A stretch of DNA of 34,163 nucleotides from Prosthecobacter debontii (GTDB lineage Bacteria > Verrucomicrobiota > Verrucomicrobiia > Verrucomicrobiales > Verrucomicrobiaceae). The stretch lies in contig CAMBPS010000035.1 in NCBI GenBank assembly GCA_945869675.1, positions 1 to 34,163 of the forward strand. The letters run 5' to 3'. Below the pieces are notes generated by a model, which was not told the origin of the DNA, searched no databases, and was given only the letters and a program-made list of their open reading frames with translations. A program made the translations under genes and the position numbers. This document shows, piece by piece, positions 23,366-32,099 of this stretch (within the stretch, counting starts at the first letter, position 1; every line of letters starts with the position of its first letter).

Positions 23366-23440
23366 TGGAGCTGTTGGAGGGATTTGAACCCTCGACCTCG
23401 TCCTTACCAAGGACGTGCTCTACCACTGAGCTACAACAGC
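23366..23440 (-). tRNA. trnT: tRNA-Thr (GGT anticodon)
   Basis: A full cloverleaf: acceptor GCTGTTG/CAACAGC, discriminator T, encoded CCA (23366-23368), anticodon loop TTGGTAA (anticodon GGT), T arm with GGTTCAAATCC. It is the first gene of the block and lies 73 bp upstream of the tuf start. Unlike tRNA-Trp, its CCA end is encoded. Confidence 0.97.
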
Positions 23441-23491
23441 ATTGACCGGCGGCGACCCGCAGAGGGATCTCCTCCTCTTTCGACAAGAAAA

Positions 23492-23540
23492 CCGAGGTAC
23501 AGGACACGCAAGACATGGGTCTTTGGTGAGTACACCTCGG
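23492..23540 (-). promoter_or_regulatory. Leader hairpin upstream of tRNA-Thr/tuf
   Basis: An outer stem CCGAGGT/ACCTCGG encloses an inner stem AAGAC/GTCTT. In the minus direction it is followed by TTTTCTT, so it could act as an attenuator or partial terminator between the promoter and tRNA-Thr. On the plus strand the stem is followed by CTTTTTTCC, so it could also stop antisense transcription. Confidence 0.45.
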
Positions 23541-23564
23541 CTTTTTTCCGAAAAAGTGGAGGCG

Positions 23565-23592
23565 AAACTAGGGCGTGACGAGTTGATGTCAA
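23565..23592 (-). promoter_or_regulatory. Promoter candidate for tRNA-Thr-tuf block
   Basis: A perfect -35 box TTGACA (minus, 23592-23587), then a 16-bp spacer and a weak -10 TAGTTT (23570-23565). The distance of about 125 bp to tRNA-Thr leaves room for the leader hairpin. There is no other gene upstream on this strand for more than 300 bp. Confidence 0.5.
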
Positions 23593-23967
23593 AGATTATT
23601 TCCGAAATGAAGAAGTTTCCTCAAACTTCTTTTTCTTTCATTTCAGCCCACAGACCCACCCTGCCCGCGCCTTCAAGGTCCAAAATATCTCAAAATCAAT
23701 CTTTTCCAGTTCTTCGAAGACCTATCCTCCAGAAGGACGGCAGTCACACTGCCTCTGTTGATCTCACTAAAAATTCCATTTTTTTTCATTCCCCGCCTTT
23801 TGCACGACCGTTTGTCGATCAGCGATCAGACCCTTGATCTCCATTCGGGAAATAGGCTCTTACCACTCTATTAATTTGGTCCCGCTGGGGATCAATTCCT
23901 CAATTCGCGATCTTTCTTGAACGAAGGCTGAGCGTTTTGGCCATGACAAGAAACTTTAACCCTCTTC

Positions 23968-24275
23968 TTAATAGAATATGTCTTCACGCTGCTTCATAGC
24001 CGCACTCTCTGGATCACGCAGAACCCGCGCGACTTTCATGATCTCCTCAGGGACTTCATGAGCGGCAGACTTCTCAAGTTCGACCAAACCAAGTTGATAT
24101 CCTTCCTTCTTACGCACGAGGACAGGGCATGAGTGGGAACTGCCGAACTTGATCGACCCATTGCGCGCTATGCGTCCTAGTCGTTTGCCACCGCTCTTGC
24201 GTGGGGTGACGCGGGACTCATCGGCGCAACGCGCAGACCAAGTAGAGACGCCTGCGCTGCATAGAACTCATGCAC
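23968..24275 (-). pseudogene. Possible decayed reading frame, unknown
   Basis: On the minus strand a stop-free frame ends with a protein-like stretch (CPVLVRKKEGYQLGLVELEK, ...VPEEIMKVARVLRDPES, ...QREDIFY) before TAA. It has no good start: the frame is closed by a TGA near 24275, while a neighbouring minus frame is open from 24365 to 24177. This pattern fits a frameshifted small gene. I do not recognise the family, and chance cannot be excluded. Confidence 0.25.
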
Positions 24276-24539
24276 GAAGCCTTCTCTATTAAGAGCGGGT
24301 AGTTTTTGCGAAGCTACCTTCGACCGGATTAGCGCAGCTGCTGAATTACCCGTTTCTCGACACATTGCCCATTGTCATCAGCCGCAGCCGCTCGTTACAA
24401 CCGATATTTACTGCACGCGCAGTCAACCTTCATCATCAAGACTGAAACGCAGACTCCAACCGTCATGTCCTCATAAGAGTTCTCGATGTGTTCCATTGGC
24501 GCTTTGGCCGCAGCATCCTGACAGAGCCATTTTTTAATC

Positions 24540-24700
24540 TAGATTCAGGAATGGCTGACCGCCGATTTGCATCCGTCATTGATTCCACAAGGCTTTTCGC
24601 CTCTCGGGCGGTGTCACCCAAGACACAGCCGCTTCGAGTCGAAGAAGCCTTGTGAAACCAAGCCCTGACGCAACTCAACGAGCTTCCATTCCCGGATCTA
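24540..24700 (-). mobile_element. 161-bp MITE-like element, copy 3
   Basis: The inverted copy of the 161-bp core, with TAGATTCAGGAATGG at 24540-24554 and CCATTCCCGGATCTA at 24686-24700 (two mismatches between the ends). It has the same length and internal hairpins as the other copies. Being inverted relative to copy 2, it forms with that copy a pair of inverted repeats around the RNA polymerase/tuf block. Confidence 0.75.
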
Positions 24701-24951
24701 GCAGACAATCCGCGGGGCGTGGGATGTGGAACGAAGAGTAACTTTGACCGTATGAGTCGGAGACAAAAACAAAGCAACAGGAGACTCAAATTTACAGGAA
24801 AACAGAAAGACATGATTTACAGGTCAAAACCCATTCCTATTCATCCTGTTTTCCTGTGAATCCTGTGATTAGAAGCTCGAATCACGAACAGTCTCATATC
24901 ATCCATGGCGCGCGAAACAGCGCGTAACTCTAGGGCAAGTTAGTCGGGAGG
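24540..24951 (-). repeat. Long dispersed repeat, copy B (about 412 bp)
   Basis: The reverse complement matches 56-455, including the arm with AACAGGA-like motifs (about 24,795-24,865). A frame of 116 codons on the minus strand (24813-24463) parallels that of copy A, but runs out of the repeat into unrelated sequence at its C-terminus. The following stretch 24,952-25,820 holds no gene that I can support. Confidence 0.85.
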
Positions 24952-25822
24952 TTTAAACATCCGATATCACGACCCACCCAACCTTCGCTGGCAGCAGCCA
25001 ATCGAAGCTTGATCCAAGAAAGTAAGATCAGCACGAAAATCTACCGGCAAGGCTGCTGTTAGGCAGTCAGCCAAAGGGCCATTGACTCCCAGCGCCATGA
25101 GTTCACCGAAGATGCTGTCAACGCCACTAATTAACAACACGGCCAACAGCACCTGCGTCGAAAGGTTTAAACCAGCCGCTCAAACAACGACAAGCAACTG
25201 CACAGACCTGAATTCAAGGTCGGCATTCGCGAACAAAGAGAGAGATGGCGCGAGCTCCAGAAGAGATGAAATTGAGCTTGAAGCGCCTGAAAACCAAAGA
25301 TCTAAAAACTAACCGTAGACCTCCAATAAAGCGGAAATTCACCAACCACGCCCCACTAGGAAACAGGAACCAAGACAGAACTTCCAGTTAGGGGTTTAGC
25401 CCAAAAAGCAGCCCATTTAAACAGCCCTGCAGCACCCGTTTCAAGAACCGTATAACCAAAACCACTATAAAAATTGAAAGAGTCATCAAAAACAGCCGGA
25501 TTTTTCTATGATAAAAATAACAAATATTGAAAATGTTAACCTATCTTTATTATCTTCGACCAAATCTCGCCTTGGAATCCTCAATGTTAAGTAAAAACCT
25601 TAGAATTATAGCTATTAGGACTGGCGGTCTCTATGCTTTCATTCTTCGATCGATTGTTTGCCAAACTCGTGTCGTTTTATTTCGTTCATTATGTGGTGTT
25701 CATCTCTATTTCGAGCCGATCCAAGCAGTCTTAACAATGGCCTGAATTTAAAAAAACTTAAGGATTAAGCGTGAAGCGCGGATCCAGAATGGCGTTTTAA
25801 TAGCCACTATAATTTTGATAAT

Positions 25823-25853
25823 GGGGTAACATCAAAAGAATAGGAGTAACCCT
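25823..25853. promoter_or_regulatory. GTAAC motif pair upstream of the oxidase cluster
   Basis: GGGGTAACA (25823-25831) and GAGTAACCCT (25844-25853) lie 20 bp apart centre to centre, about 70 bp before the first oxidase gene, in AT-rich DNA. They resemble the GGTAACC palindromes at 6289-6353. A shared operator or activator site is inferred. Confidence 0.4.
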
Positions 25854-25920
25854 ATTTACACTTTGTAATAGAGTCTTGAACCACTGTAATCTTTAGAACC
25901 GAACAACGGCACAACCCACA

Positions 25921-28182
25921 GTGATTACAAATATTATAGGATCAAATCAGCGCAGCAAGTCGCAGTGCCCCTGCGATCATGAACGTTCTAGTTGCGATTC
26001 TAGACTCTGCATCAGTGGCAATGAGTTACCTGCTACCGGGACTAAGTTTCATGCATGTAATCTTGATCATCATAGTCGTGGACTTGCTTTGATTTCCTTA
26101 CTGGCGGTCTTCTGCATCGGGCAAAGCGCTCAAGCGCAATTCATTCTTCCAGAGAAAGAGGCTCCTGTCACAGAGGCTCAATTGATTGCCGAAGGTGAAG
26201 CAGCTTCGCTCTTGCGCACTCTCAAGGGAGTGACGATACCGGCACCGGCGAACCTCTCTGAGTTTGTCAGAGATCGACAAGCCGCCATCGCACTCGGTAA
26301 GGCCTTATTCTGGGATATGCAGATCGGCAGTGATGGGATCACTTCCTGCGCCACCTGCCATTTTCACGCTGGAGCCGATAGCCGCAACGTCAACACCCTG
26401 GCTCCGGCGCTGCTACAAACCAATGGTCAGCATCAGCCAAATCCAGACAACCAGATCGGACTGGGAGCCAATTATGCCCTCAAAGCCTCTGACTTCCCTT
26501 TCCACAAAGTTTCCAATGCGAATGACCGTCATTCCCGCGTCATTGCCGACAGCAATGACATCGTCGGTTCCCAGGGAGTCATGAATGAACAGTTTGTTCA
26601 GATCGTGCCCCGCCGGGCTGAGGAGACACGCAAGACCCTTCCTGACAACGCTTATCAAGTGAATGGCGTCAACACTCGTCGAGTTGCCCCTCGCAATTCG
26701 CCATCCGTCATCAACTCGGTGTTTTATCTACGCAATTTTTGGGATGGTCGCGCGCAGGATGTCTTCAATGGCGTCAACCCATTTGGGGCACGTGATCCGG
26801 ACGCCTATGTTCTGCAAGCAAGCACGCCGACTCAAATGGCAGAAGTGCAAGTTCGTCTGCGCTACTCCAGTCTGGCCTCCCAGGCTGTCGGGCCGCCGCT
26901 TAGCGATCTCGAAATGTCCGCTTCTGGCCGCTCCTTTGCCGATCTTGGCAAAAAAATACTCAGCCTGCGCCCGCTCGCTCGACAGACCGTGCATCGTGAG
27001 GACAGCGTTTTTGGATCCATGGTGCATTCCTCGGGCAAGGGCCTCCTGAGCGCCAGTTACAAACTCATGATCGAAAAAGCCTTCCAACCGATCTGGTGGC
27101 AGGGCGTGAACTGGGTGGAAATGACCGCCAGTGGCACACCGCTGCTGATCAAGACTCCTCAGAACCCCACAGCCAAGCAGTTCAATCACATGAGCTGGAA
27201 TTTTGCTCTCTTCTTTGGTTTGGCGATTCAAATGTATGAATCCACCCTGGTTTCCGACGACTCCCCATTCGACCGCTACTCTGAGGGTTCTGAATCCGCT
27301 CTGACAGCGCAGCAAAAGCGCGGCCTGGCGATCTTCAAAGGCAAGGCTAAGTGTGCCGCCTGCCACAACGGCCCTGAATTCTCCGCTGCCACCGTTTCGC
27401 AGCTTGATAAAATCGAAGCTCCGCAGCCAACCGAACCTGAGGTTGAGCCTGCTGGCGAGCTTGAGATTCAGCAGCCTGACACGACCACCGTAAGCTCAAG
27501 CATTCCAGACCGCATCGAGCGCATGGTCTTTGCCTCCCCTTCGCCCAAAGCCGACGCCTCAGGCATGGTCAACACCACTGGCCGCCACGTCGTCTATGAC
27601 AATGGTTTCTACAACATTGGCGTGCGTCCTTCCCATGAGGATCTTGGCATCGGAGCCAATGATCCGTTTGGCAATCCTCTGGCTGAATCCCGCTTGTTCT
27701 ATGCTGGCAAGCTTCCGGAGTTTGGTCTGCCACTGCCCTTTTTCACCGCTGACAAGCACTACGCCCCTTCCGCCGATGGCTCCTTCAAAACGCCTTCACT
27801 GCGCAATGTCGAACTGACCGCACCTTACTTCCACAATGGCGGCCAGCTCACCCTGCGTCAGGTGATCGACTTCTACAATCGCGGCGGAGACTACCGTGAT
27901 GAGAACATCGCTGACATTCCCACCGACATCACCGATTTAGGGCTTACCCCATCGGAAAAGGAAGCCCTCGTCGCCTTCATGATCAGCCTGACCGATGCCC
28001 GGGTCAAATTTGAGCAAGCTCCCTTTGATCACCCGCAGTTATTCGTGCCGAACGGGCACCCCAAAACGGCCGATGGCGGCGTCCAAATAGACGCACAAGG
28101 CCGCGCGCTGACCACTTTCCTGGAAGTCCCGGCCGTAGGCCGCAACGGAGGACCAGGAACCCCCAATTTCTCACTAAACTAG
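25921..28182 (+). CDS. Di-heme cytochrome c peroxidase / MauG-family protein
   Basis: A long (up to 753 residues) extracytoplasmic c-type di-heme protein. Two heme-attachment motifs are visible: CATCH at residue 143 and CAACH at residue 478. Family landmarks RNSPSVINSVF, NFWDGRA and FKTPSLRNVELTAPYFHNGG are present. Members either reduce H2O2 with electrons from small cytochromes or copper proteins, or carry out MauG-like oxidations. An acidic, Pro-rich segment (PQPTEPEVEPAGELEIQQPD) after the second heme is an insert; typical peroxidases are 320-450 residues. The signal sequence (GLALISLLAVFCIGQSAQA) begins only at about residue 52. The preceding Cys- and His-containing stretch has no ATG, and the GTG at 25921 is the only good start. 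The true start is unsure. First gene of the oxidase cluster. Confidence 0.9.
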   Translation: MITNIIGSNQRSKSQCPCDHERSSCDSRLCISGNELPATGTKFHACNLDHHSRGLALISLLAVFCIGQSAQAQFILPEKEAPVTEAQLIAEGEAASLLRTLKGVTIPAPANLSEFVRDRQAAIALGKALFWDMQIGSDGITSCATCHFHAGADSRNVNTLAPALLQTNGQHQPNPDNQIGLGANYALKASDFPFHKVSNANDRHSRVIADSNDIVGSQGVMNEQFVQIVPRRAEETRKTLPDNAYQVNGVNTRRVAPRNSPSVINSVFYLRNFWDGRAQDVFNGVNPFGARDPDAYVLQASTPTQMAEVQVRLRYSSLASQAVGPPLSDLEMSASGRSFADLGKKILSLRPLARQTVHREDSVFGSMVHSSGKGLLSASYKLMIEKAFQPIWWQGVNWVEMTASGTPLLIKTPQNPTAKQFNHMSWNFALFFGLAIQMYESTLVSDDSPFDRYSEGSESALTAQQKRGLAIFKGKAKCAACHNGPEFSAATVSQLDKIEAPQPTEPEVEPAGELEIQQPDTTTVSSSIPDRIERMVFASPSPKADASGMVNTTGRHVVYDNGFYNIGVRPSHEDLGIGANDPFGNPLAESRLFYAGKLPEFGLPLPFFTADKHYAPSADGSFKTPSLRNVELTAPYFHNGGQLTLRQVIDFYNRGGDYRDENIADIPTDITDLGLTPSEKEALVAFMISLTDARVKFEQAPFDHPQLFVPNGHPKTADGGVQIDAQGRALTTFLEVPAVGRNGGPGTPNFSLN

Positions 28183-28302
28183 CCTAATCACAACACCGAC
28201 ATCCCCTGGCCGTCACCCGATTGCCCCGCGGATGTCCCGCCCACCACTCTCCCAAACCTACCCCCCAAACCCGCGATAACGCACCAACAGCCAAAAAAAG
28301 AA

Positions 28303-30159
28303 ATGAATAACGACCACCGTAGTCCATCAACCAACCGCCGTGATTTCCTCAAAAAAGGATTCGGCGCTGTTGCAGGCACCTCCTTGTTCAGCATCGGGAA
28401 TCCTTCCCGCGCTGACGTCCCTCTCGACATCCCTTCTTCCACGTTCAAAGGAGCCATTTTAAACTCAGCCGTTCCACGCTGGACGGATGAGATGCCTCGT
28501 CACCAGTGGGTGCCACCTTGCGGCACAGGCAGCGAGCCAGCGGACTACAAGGGCGTTGGAGTCGGTGACGTCTTCCACGGCGTCGCCCCTGAGTGGAATC
28601 TCGACGTGCGTCGCAAAGACATCCCACAGATCCCAGAAGAAGAGTGGAGCAAGTTCCCCACGCAGTATTACGGCATGTGCGCCGAAACGGCCAGCATGAA
28701 GATCCTGCCCACAAAAATGGGACTCAATACGCCCCTCTGGCGCTGGTGCGGTAAAAAACCAGGCGGCGCTGGAAACATCCTCCTGCCTGAGTTCCGCTTC
28801 CGCATTGGTCAGCCAGCCTTGGTTCGTATCAACAACGAGCTGCCGGAAGAAACAGGCGTTCACATGCACGGTGGTCACTGGCCGAGCCACTCGGACGGCC
28901 ACGCCTCCTTCTTCATCCTGCCAGGTGAAACGCGCGACTACTACTACCCGAACGTTCTGCCACGCACCGAGAAAGGTGAGGCCGACGTCTCCGAAAGTCC
29001 ATCCAGCATGTGGTTCCATGACCATGCGCAGGACATGACCGCCGTTCACGTCGCTCGTGGCATGGTCGGCACTTGCAAAGGCTTTGACGATCTTGAACTG
29101 GCGCTCATCAAGCGTGGTGTTCTCCCGGGGATCCGCGGCTTGTCGGATGTCGGTCCAGAATACCGCAATCCTTACGATGAGTATCTCTCCTTCACCGACC
29201 GCGTCTTCACGCAAACCGGCGAAGCCTGGTATGACTCCAACAGCCACAACGGTTACATCGGTAACATCGAAACCGTCAATGGTTGTGCTTATCCCAAGAT
29301 GACGGTTGAAGCGCGTAAATACCGCTTCCGTCTGCATGGTGCCTCCACGGCCCGCTGGCGCCGCATCCGTGTGGCAGATGCCTCCGGTGCCACCATCAAC
29401 TTCCTGCACATCGGCCATGATGCCTGGCTCTTCGACCGCGCACAGAACAGCCAATGCGTGCTGATCTCCCCCGGCGCACGTTCGGACATCATCATCGACT
29501 TCTCCAAGTTCCAACCAGGCACCCAGCTCTTCATCGAAAACATCCTTGAACAGGATAAAGGTGTCGGACCGCGCGGAACCTTGGAGTCCGAAAACGGCGA
29601 CGTGGTGAGAGGCAAACCTGCGTTCACCCATCAGCTTATGCGCTTTGACGTGGTCGCCAGAAATCTCGCCCATGCAGACGCCTCCATCGCTGTCAACACG
29701 GCCCTGCGTCCACACGTGAAGATTCTCGACTCTGAAATTGCGGCCCGCCGCACCTTCAAGTTCGAGCGCAAAAACGGCGCCTGGGCCATGAATGGTGGCT
29801 TCTATGACGAGCACGTCGCCAACGCCTGCCCAACTCTGGGCTCCGCTGAAGAGTGGACGCTCACCAACAGCTCCGGCGGTTGGTGGCACCCGATCCACAT
29901 TCACTTGGAGTCCCATCAGCAAGTGATGAACCTGACCACCGGGAAGGTTCCACCTTATTATGACACCCAGAAGCAGGACGTCTGCAAACTTGGACCTAAT
30001 TCGAGCATCACCGTCCGCATGAAGTTCCGCACCTTCAAAGGCCCGTTTGTCTTCCATTGCCATAACAATGAGCATGAAGACTTCGAGATGATGAACCAGT
30101 TCGATCCGCGTGCCGTGGGTAGCCTTACCCCGCAGCCGCCCCAGCAGTTCTTCCCGTAA
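28303..30159 (+). CDS. CotA-like multicopper oxidase, TAT-exported (first of two)
   Basis: A 618-residue three-cupredoxin-domain oxidase with a twin-arginine signal (NRRDFLKKGFGAVAGTSLF). All four copper-binding motifs are intact: HMHGGHW (His187, His189), WFHDH (His239, His241), HPIHIH (His529, His532, His534), and HCHNNEHEDFEM (His585, Cys586, His587, His591, axial Met596). The SHSDGH after the first motif and HEDFEMM at the end resemble CotA/bilirubin oxidase types, which oxidise phenols, bilirubin or Mn(II) and reduce O2 to water. The substrate is unknown. It is exported folded, probably with copper added in the periplasm by the downstream SCO/HMA proteins. The 120-bp gap before it is C-rich and G-poor. 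Confidence 0.95.
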   Translation: MNNDHRSPSTNRRDFLKKGFGAVAGTSLFSIGNPSRADVPLDIPSSTFKGAILNSAVPRWTDEMPRHQWVPPCGTGSEPADYKGVGVGDVFHGVAPEWNLDVRRKDIPQIPEEEWSKFPTQYYGMCAETASMKILPTKMGLNTPLWRWCGKKPGGAGNILLPEFRFRIGQPALVRINNELPEETGVHMHGGHWPSHSDGHASFFILPGETRDYYYPNVLPRTEKGEADVSESPSSMWFHDHAQDMTAVHVARGMVGTCKGFDDLELALIKRGVLPGIRGLSDVGPEYRNPYDEYLSFTDRVFTQTGEAWYDSNSHNGYIGNIETVNGCAYPKMTVEARKYRFRLHGASTARWRRIRVADASGATINFLHIGHDAWLFDRAQNSQCVLISPGARSDIIIDFSKFQPGTQLFIENILEQDKGVGPRGTLESENGDVVRGKPAFTHQLMRFDVVARNLAHADASIAVNTALRPHVKILDSEIAARRTFKFERKNGAWAMNGGFYDEHVANACPTLGSAEEWTLTNSSGGWWHPIHIHLESHQQVMNLTTGKVPPYYDTQKQDVCKLGPNSSITVRMKFRTFKGPFVFHCHNNEHEDFEMMNQFDPRAVGSLTPQPPQQFFP

Positions 30160-30185
30160 GACTGACGGTTAGCTGACAACCCACT

Positions 30186-30210
30186 CCGCAGGGAGCCCTG
30201 CTCCCTGCGG
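30186..30210 (+). promoter_or_regulatory. Hairpin between the two oxidase genes
   Basis: A perfect 10-bp stem CCGCAGGGAG/CTCCCTGCGG with a 5-nt loop, followed by AATTTCTC. The T tract is poor, so it is more likely a partial terminator or 3' stabiliser lowering expression of the genes downstream than a full stop. Confidence 0.6.
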
Positions 30211-30245
30211 AATTTCTCAAAAGCCCTCACCCTCACTACCACCCT

Positions 30246-32075
30246 ATGTTTATGAGCTCATCCTCCAACGAAAAATCATCCTCCGCCGAAGTCAGCCGCC
30301 GTTCTTTCGTCAAGACCGCGACCGCAGCCGCTGGAGCCAGTGTTTTTAACATTGGAAGCTCCGCGCAGGCCAACGTGCCACTGCCCATTCCCGGCAGCAA
30401 TTTCAAAGGTGCTATTGAAAACACCGCGATTCCGCGTTGGCAGGATGAGTTACCCACTCTGAACCACATCACTCCACTCAGCTCGGGCAGCGTGCCTGCT
30501 CAGTATGGTGATGTCGGCGTTGGCAAAGTCTTCCACGGAGTCGCTCCCGAATACTTTGATCATCCGGCCTCCTGGGATCAGATGCCCACGCAATATTACC
30601 ACATGTGCGCTCAGGCAGCCTTTGCCGAAATGCTGCCCAAGTCGATGGGCTTAAAGACGCCTGTCTGGGCCTACCGCGGCGTGGATGCTAACGGTGCTCA
30701 AATCATCGCTCCGCAGTTCCGCTTTCGCATCGGATGTCCAGCCGTGGTTCGCTTCGAAAACACGCTGCCTGAAGAACTGAGCGTTCACATGCATGGTGGT
30801 CACTGGCCGAGCCATTCGGACGGGCACCCTTCCTTCTTCACCCTCCCTGGGGAAAAGCGGGATTACTACTATCCGAATGTTCTGCCGTTGATCCCAGGCA
30901 GCGATGAGCCGGACATTTCAGAAGCGCCATCCACCCTGTGGTATCACGACCATGCCGCAGACATGACGGCGGTTCATGTGAACCGTGGCCTCGCCGGCAG
31001 CGCCAAATGCTTTGATGACCTGGAGCTGAATTTGATCCGTGAAGGCATTCTGCCAGGCATTCGTGGAGTCTCTGACATCGGACCCGCCTATGACAATCCC
31101 TATGACATGTATCTCACGGTCGGGGACCGAGTCTTTACCCAACAAGGGGCCATCTGGTATGACTCCAACAACCACAATGGCTACATCGGCAATGTCGAAT
31201 TGGTCAATGGCAAGGCCTACCCACGTCTGAAAGTGGAAGCCCGCAAGTATCGCTTTCGCATCAGCGGCGGCTCCAGCGCCCGCCATCGCCGCTACCGCCT
31301 GAGCAACAACGCCAGCTTCCTGCGCATCGGCAATGACTCAGTCCTGTTCCCGCAGCCACAGCGCACACAAGCCATCTTGATGTCGCCCGGCAAACGTGCC
31401 GACATCATTGTTGACTTCTCGAAGTATCGTCCAGGCACCAAGATCTATTTGGAAAACATCCTCGAGCAAAAAGGCGGACGTGGCCCCGAGGGCAAACTGG
31501 AAGATTCTGACGGCACCACTGTCACCGGCACCCCTGAATTCATCCACCAACTCCTGCAGTTTGAAGTGGTAGCGGCCAATCCAGCCTACCCAGACGCCTC
31601 CATCACCGAGACCACGCTTCTCCGTCCCCATCGCAAGATCCCAGAGAGCGCCGTCACCGCCCGCAGAACGTTTGAGTTCCAGCGCAAGAACGGTCACTGG
31701 GCCATCAATGGCGGCTTCTATGACAAGGCCATCGCCAATGCCTGCCCCACGCTCGGTTCAACGGAGGAATGGACGCTTACCAACGGCTCAGGCGGCTGGT
31801 GGCACCCCATCCACATTCACATGGAGAACCACCAGACCGTCAGAAATCTGAGAACAGGCAAGGAGCCGCTGTATCACAACTCCTTCAATCAGGACACCCA
31901 GATGCTCGGGCCCAACGACTCTGTCCTGATCCGCATGTGCTTCCGCACCTTCAAAGGCCCCTTCGCCTTCCACTGCCATACTAACGAGCACGAGGATTTG
32001 GAAATGATGTTCCAGTTCGATCCACGCGCCGTCGGCAGTCTGAATGCCCAGCCTGTGCAGCAATTTTTCCCGTAA
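30246..32075 (+). CDS. CotA-like multicopper oxidase, TAT-exported (second of two)
   Basis: A 609-residue paralogue of the preceding oxidase, clearly a tandem duplication: the same order of blocks and nearly the same motif spacing. The TAT signal is SRRSFVKTATAAAGASVF. Copper ligands: HMHGGHW (His181, His183), WYHDH (His234, His236), HPIHIH (His520, His523, His525), HCHTNEHEDLEM (His576, Cys577, His578, His582, axial Met587). Compared with the first oxidase it lacks a short charged segment near residue 95 and has a different His/Asp/Tyr environment there, so substrate range may differ. An alternative ATG lies two codons in. Confidence 0.95.
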   Translation: MFMSSSSNEKSSSAEVSRRSFVKTATAAAGASVFNIGSSAQANVPLPIPGSNFKGAIENTAIPRWQDELPTLNHITPLSSGSVPAQYGDVGVGKVFHGVAPEYFDHPASWDQMPTQYYHMCAQAAFAEMLPKSMGLKTPVWAYRGVDANGAQIIAPQFRFRIGCPAVVRFENTLPEELSVHMHGGHWPSHSDGHPSFFTLPGEKRDYYYPNVLPLIPGSDEPDISEAPSTLWYHDHAADMTAVHVNRGLAGSAKCFDDLELNLIREGILPGIRGVSDIGPAYDNPYDMYLTVGDRVFTQQGAIWYDSNNHNGYIGNVELVNGKAYPRLKVEARKYRFRISGGSSARHRRYRLSNNASFLRIGNDSVLFPQPQRTQAILMSPGKRADIIVDFSKYRPGTKIYLENILEQKGGRGPEGKLEDSDGTTVTGTPEFIHQLLQFEVVAANPAYPDASITETTLLRPHRKIPESAVTARRTFEFQRKNGHWAINGGFYDKAIANACPTLGSTEEWTLTNGSGGWWHPIHIHMENHQTVRNLRTGKEPLYHNSFNQDTQMLGPNDSVLIRMCFRTFKGPFAFHCHTNEHEDLEMMFQFDPRAVGSLNAQPVQQFFP

Positions 32076-32099
32076 CCCCCCTCCCCTGAATCCGGCCTC

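Noticed and set aside
25527..25745. 72-codon plus-strand frame in AT-rich DNA
   Set aside because: No signal, motif or ribosome site; it lies in the promoter-side region of the oxidase cluster and looks random.
28465..30075. A 536-codon minus-strand frame opposite the first multicopper oxidase
   Set aside because: It lies opposite an intact oxidase with all copper ligands; composition and lack of motifs mark it as a shadow.
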